A DNA stretch of 7,359 nucleotides from Bacillota bacterium. GTDB lineage: Bacteria > Bacillota > Bacilli > Alicyclobacillales > SLC66. A model generated the notes under the pieces. That model saw only the letters and a list, made by a program, of their open reading frames with translations, was not told where the DNA came from and made no database searches. The position numbers and the translations under genes were made by a program. Below, one piece after another: positions 5,590-7,359 of the stretch. Where the stretch lies: assembly GCA_021820825.1 (NCBI GenBank), contig JAKADD010000124.1, positions 1 to 7,359 of the forward strand. The letters are read 5' to 3'. The stretch's first letter is position 1; each line of letters opens with the position of its first letter.

Positions 5590-6366
5590 TCACTGTCCCT
5601 TGTAGTCTGGTTTTCGCTTTTGCGCAAAAGCCAACAGTCCCTCCATCCGATCACTCGTACCAATCACGGATTCATACGCCGTCTGCTCAATGCGCAGTCC
5701 CTCCTTGAGCGACACCTCCGCGCCCTGATCGATTGCCAGTTTGGCCTGGCGAATGGCGATGGGACCGCCGTCCGCAATCTCCTGCGCCAGAGCGCGCGCC
5801 TCGGCCAGAACATCGTCCGCAGCGGCCACATACTGAGCCAGACCCAATGCGCCCGCTTCACGACCCGAGATTCTGCGACCCGTGAAGATGAGATCCTTCG
5901 CCCGCGCAGACCCCACCAGCCGCGCCAGGCGCTGAGTACCCCCAGCGCCCGGAATGATAGCCAGCCGCGTCTCCGTCAGCCCCACAACAGCATCCGCCGC
6001 AACCACGCGCAGATCGCACGCCAGCGCAAGTTCCAGACCCCCGCCGAGCGCCACACCGCGAATCGCCGCGATCGTCGGTATGGGCAAATCCGCAAACCCC
6101 TCAACCACTGCGCGAATGCGCCCCACGGCAAGCCGCACCTCATCTTCGTTCATGGAGCGGCGTTCCTTCAGATCCGCGCCCGCGCAGAAGGCGCGGCTGC
6201 CGGCGCCGGTCACAATCACGCAGCGCGCCTGCGCATCCAGCCGCACCGTGTCCAGCGCCTCAGACAGTTCCCGCAGCAGCGCCGTTGAGAGCGCGTTCAT
6301 GGCCTCTTCGCGATTGAGCATGAGCACACGCAAAGAGCCCTCATGGATGAGATTACAGAGAGCCAC
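5590..6366 (-). CDS. yngF: Enoyl-CoA hydratase/isomerase family protein, methylglutaconyl-CoA hydratase-like (YngF)
   Basis: A 258-residue crotonase. By operon context it hydrates 3-methylglutaconyl-CoA to HMG-CoA, the step between the carboxylase and the lyase encoded beside it. The oxyanion-hole segments are CAGADLKERR (61-70) and IRGVALGGGLELA (102-114). The two catalytic glutamates expected from rat enoyl-CoA hydratase (Glu144, Glu164) correspond to Glu112 and Glu132. PGAGGTQRL (139-147) follows. It starts with GTG at 6366. This start lies inside the preceding gene (14-nt overlap) and is supported by GGGGGG (6374-6379) 7 nt upstream and by alignment of the first beta strand (LIHEGSLRVLMLNR). 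The GTG start and overlap suggest translational coupling to yngG. A general short-chain enoyl-CoA hydratase is possible. Confidence 0.92.
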   Translation of the reverse strand: MALCNLIHEGSLRVLMLNREEAMNALSTALLRELSEALDTVRLDAQARCVIVTGAGSRAFCAGADLKERRSMNEDEVRLAVGRIRAVVEGFADLPIPTIAAIRGVALGGGLELALACDLRVVAADAVVGLTETRLAIIPGAGGTQRLARLVGSARAKDLIFTGRRISGREAGALGLAQYVAAADDVLAEARALAQEIADGGPIAIRQAKLAIDQGAEVSLKEGLRIEQTAYESVIGTSDRMEGLLAFAQKRKPDYKGQ

Positions 6367-7276
6367 AGTCTAACCCCCCATTCGCAAACTGTACGGCGCT
6401 CGCATGGCTGCGCAACGAGTGGCCAACAGCGCGCTGCAATTCAGCAAGCGGCCGTTCCAGCGCCCGACTGCGAACGCCCGAAGAAATTCCGAGACCTTCC
6501 AGCATGTACACAAGATCATCGGTCGCCACATTGCCTGAGGCGCCGGGCGCGTACGGGCAGCCCCCCAAGCCGCCAAGCGCGCTGTCAAACGTCGTGACGC
6601 CCATCATCAGCCCAACCAGGATATTGGCCAGCGCCGTTCCCCGCGTATCGTGCATATGCAAGGCCAACCGGTTGGTAGGGATGTATCTCAGCAATGTTTC
6701 AAGCACCCGCTCCGTATCGCCTGGCGTGGCGACGCCAATGGTGTCTCCAAGCGATATTTCATCCACTCCGTCCTCCAGCAGTTGCATGGCCACACGCACG
6801 ACCTGCTCGACCGCTACGACGCCTTCGTACGGACAGCCAAACACCGTCGACACATAGCCCCTCACATAGGCGCCCTGTTCTTTGGCTGTATTGGCCACAG
6901 CCCGCAGCACGGGGTGGGTTTGCGCAATCGTCTTGTTAATGTTGCGCTTGTTGTGCGTCTCACTCGCAGACATGAAGACTGCAATCGCGTTCACGCCAAC
7001 CGCAAGAGCCCGTTCCAGTCCGCGTTCATTGGGCACCAGCGCACTGTACACAACCCCCGGCTGTCTGCGAATGCAGGCAAACACCTCAGCGGCGTCGGCC
7101 AACTGCGGAATCCAGGCGGGATTGACAAAGCTCGACACTTCAATGAACGGCAGTCCCGCGTCCGTCAAACTGTCAATCCAGGCGATTTTCGCGACCGTCG
7201 GCAAAACCGAGGGTTCATTCTGGAGCCCGTCACGAGGACCGACCTCCCAGATCCGGACCTGCTCAGGCAGTCTCAT
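6353..7276 (-). CDS. yngG: Hydroxymethylglutaryl-CoA lyase (YngG)
   Basis: A 307-residue TIM-barrel enzyme that cleaves (S)-HMG-CoA to acetyl-CoA and acetoacetate, the last step of leucine breakdown. The full set of family residues is visible: EVGPRDGLQNE (11-21) with the Arg15/Asp16 pair, Glu47 in FIEVSSFV, SLGDTIG (175-181), the metal-binding HMHD (207-210), and the C-terminal signature GLGGCPYAPGASGN (236-249) with active-site Cys240 and Asn249. Length matches bacterial HMG-CoA lyases (about 300 aa). The ATG lies 2 nt after the stop codon of the upstream biotinyl carrier gene, with GGAG 5 nt before it inside that gene's end. Its own end overlaps the start of yngF by 14 nt. The spacing indicates one operon. 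Confidence 0.96.
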   Translation of the reverse strand: MRLPEQVRIWEVGPRDGLQNEPSVLPTVAKIAWIDSLTDAGLPFIEVSSFVNPAWIPQLADAAEVFACIRRQPGVVYSALVPNERGLERALAVGVNAIAVFMSASETHNKRNINKTIAQTHPVLRAVANTAKEQGAYVRGYVSTVFGCPYEGVVAVEQVVRVAMQLLEDGVDEISLGDTIGVATPGDTERVLETLLRYIPTNRLALHMHDTRGTALANILVGLMMGVTTFDSALGGLGGCPYAPGASGNVATDDLVYMLEGLGISSGVRSRALERPLAELQRAVGHSLRSHASAVQFANGGLDCGSL

Positions 7277-7278
7277 AT

Positions 7279-7359
7279 CTACTCCAACTCCGCCAAAATA
7301 TCGCCTTCATTGACAAAATCGCCTTCGCCGACGCGCACCTTGGCGACCGTGCCAGACAC
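7279..7359 (-). CDS. yngHB: Biotinyl/lipoyl carrier protein of an acyl-CoA carboxylase (C-terminal fragment)
   Basis: Only the last 26 codons and the stop codon are present; the gene continues past the right edge. The peptide VSGTVAKVRVGEGDFVNEGDILAELE is the C-terminal half of a biotinyl domain: the SGTV turn, VxVGEGDxVxEGDxL and a final beta strand. The biotin-carrying lysine (AMKM) would lie just upstream and is not visible. Small stand-alone carriers of about 70 aa (YngHB type) and the C-terminus of a longer biotin carboxylase fusion both end this way, so the full length cannot be judged here. In B. subtilis the YngHB gene precedes yngG, as here. It would carry CO2 from a biotin carboxylase (YngH-like, beyond the edge) to the carboxyltransferase encoded at 4033-5580. 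Confidence 0.85.
   Translation of the reverse strand: MSGTVAKVRVGEGDFVNEGDILAELE

Noticed and set aside
4714..6288. Long plus-strand frame (524 codons) over the carboxyltransferase and crotonase genes
   Set aside because: It is antisense to two clear enzyme genes; the translation is rich in Arg/His with no family pattern, as expected for a shadow in GC-rich DNA.

Overview
The window looks like chromosomal DNA of a spore-forming Firmicute (Bacillales, perhaps of the Alicyclobacillaceae type). The signs are a bacillithiol-synthesis gene start, purine-rich AGGAGG ribosome sites, a sigma-A-type promoter, and a gene order matching the Bacillus subtilis yngHB-yngG-yngF-yngE leucine-degradation operon. 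The genus is inference from gene content only.

Left part (1-1509). The 5' end of bshC (bacillithiol synthase) runs off the left edge on the minus strand. Upstream of it, on the same strand, is a complete Old Yellow Enzyme of the YqjM/NamA class with a clear promoter and Shine-Dalgarno site. A divergent intergenic region (1288-1509) follows.

Middle part (1510-4027). This is an accessory block of three genes I cannot tie to a characterised system. The first, on the plus strand, is a 446-residue protein that reads as a shrunken heavy-metal P-type ATPase. It keeps an HMA-like N-terminus, the membrane segments and a C-terminal membrane segment, but has lost the actuator domain, the nucleotide domain and every catalytic signature. 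The second and third are divergent genes for small membrane-anchored proteins (215 aa on minus, 85 aa on plus). They share a recognisable N-terminal membrane plus helix segment resembling DUF5132/YtxH-like proteins. Hairpins close off both ends of the block.

Right part (4033-7359). A tightly packed minus-strand operon, read right to left, encodes the C-terminus of a biotinyl carrier protein, HMG-CoA lyase, a methylglutaconyl-CoA hydratase-like crotonase and an acyl-CoA carboxylase carboxyltransferase. Together with a biotin carboxylase expected beyond the right edge, these would convert 3-methylcrotonyl-CoA through 3-methylglutaconyl-CoA and HMG-CoA to acetyl-CoA and acetoacetate, the lower leucine/isovalerate pathway.

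The most interesting part is the middle block: a maintained, apparently catalytically dead P-type ATPase relative next to two homologous small membrane proteins.
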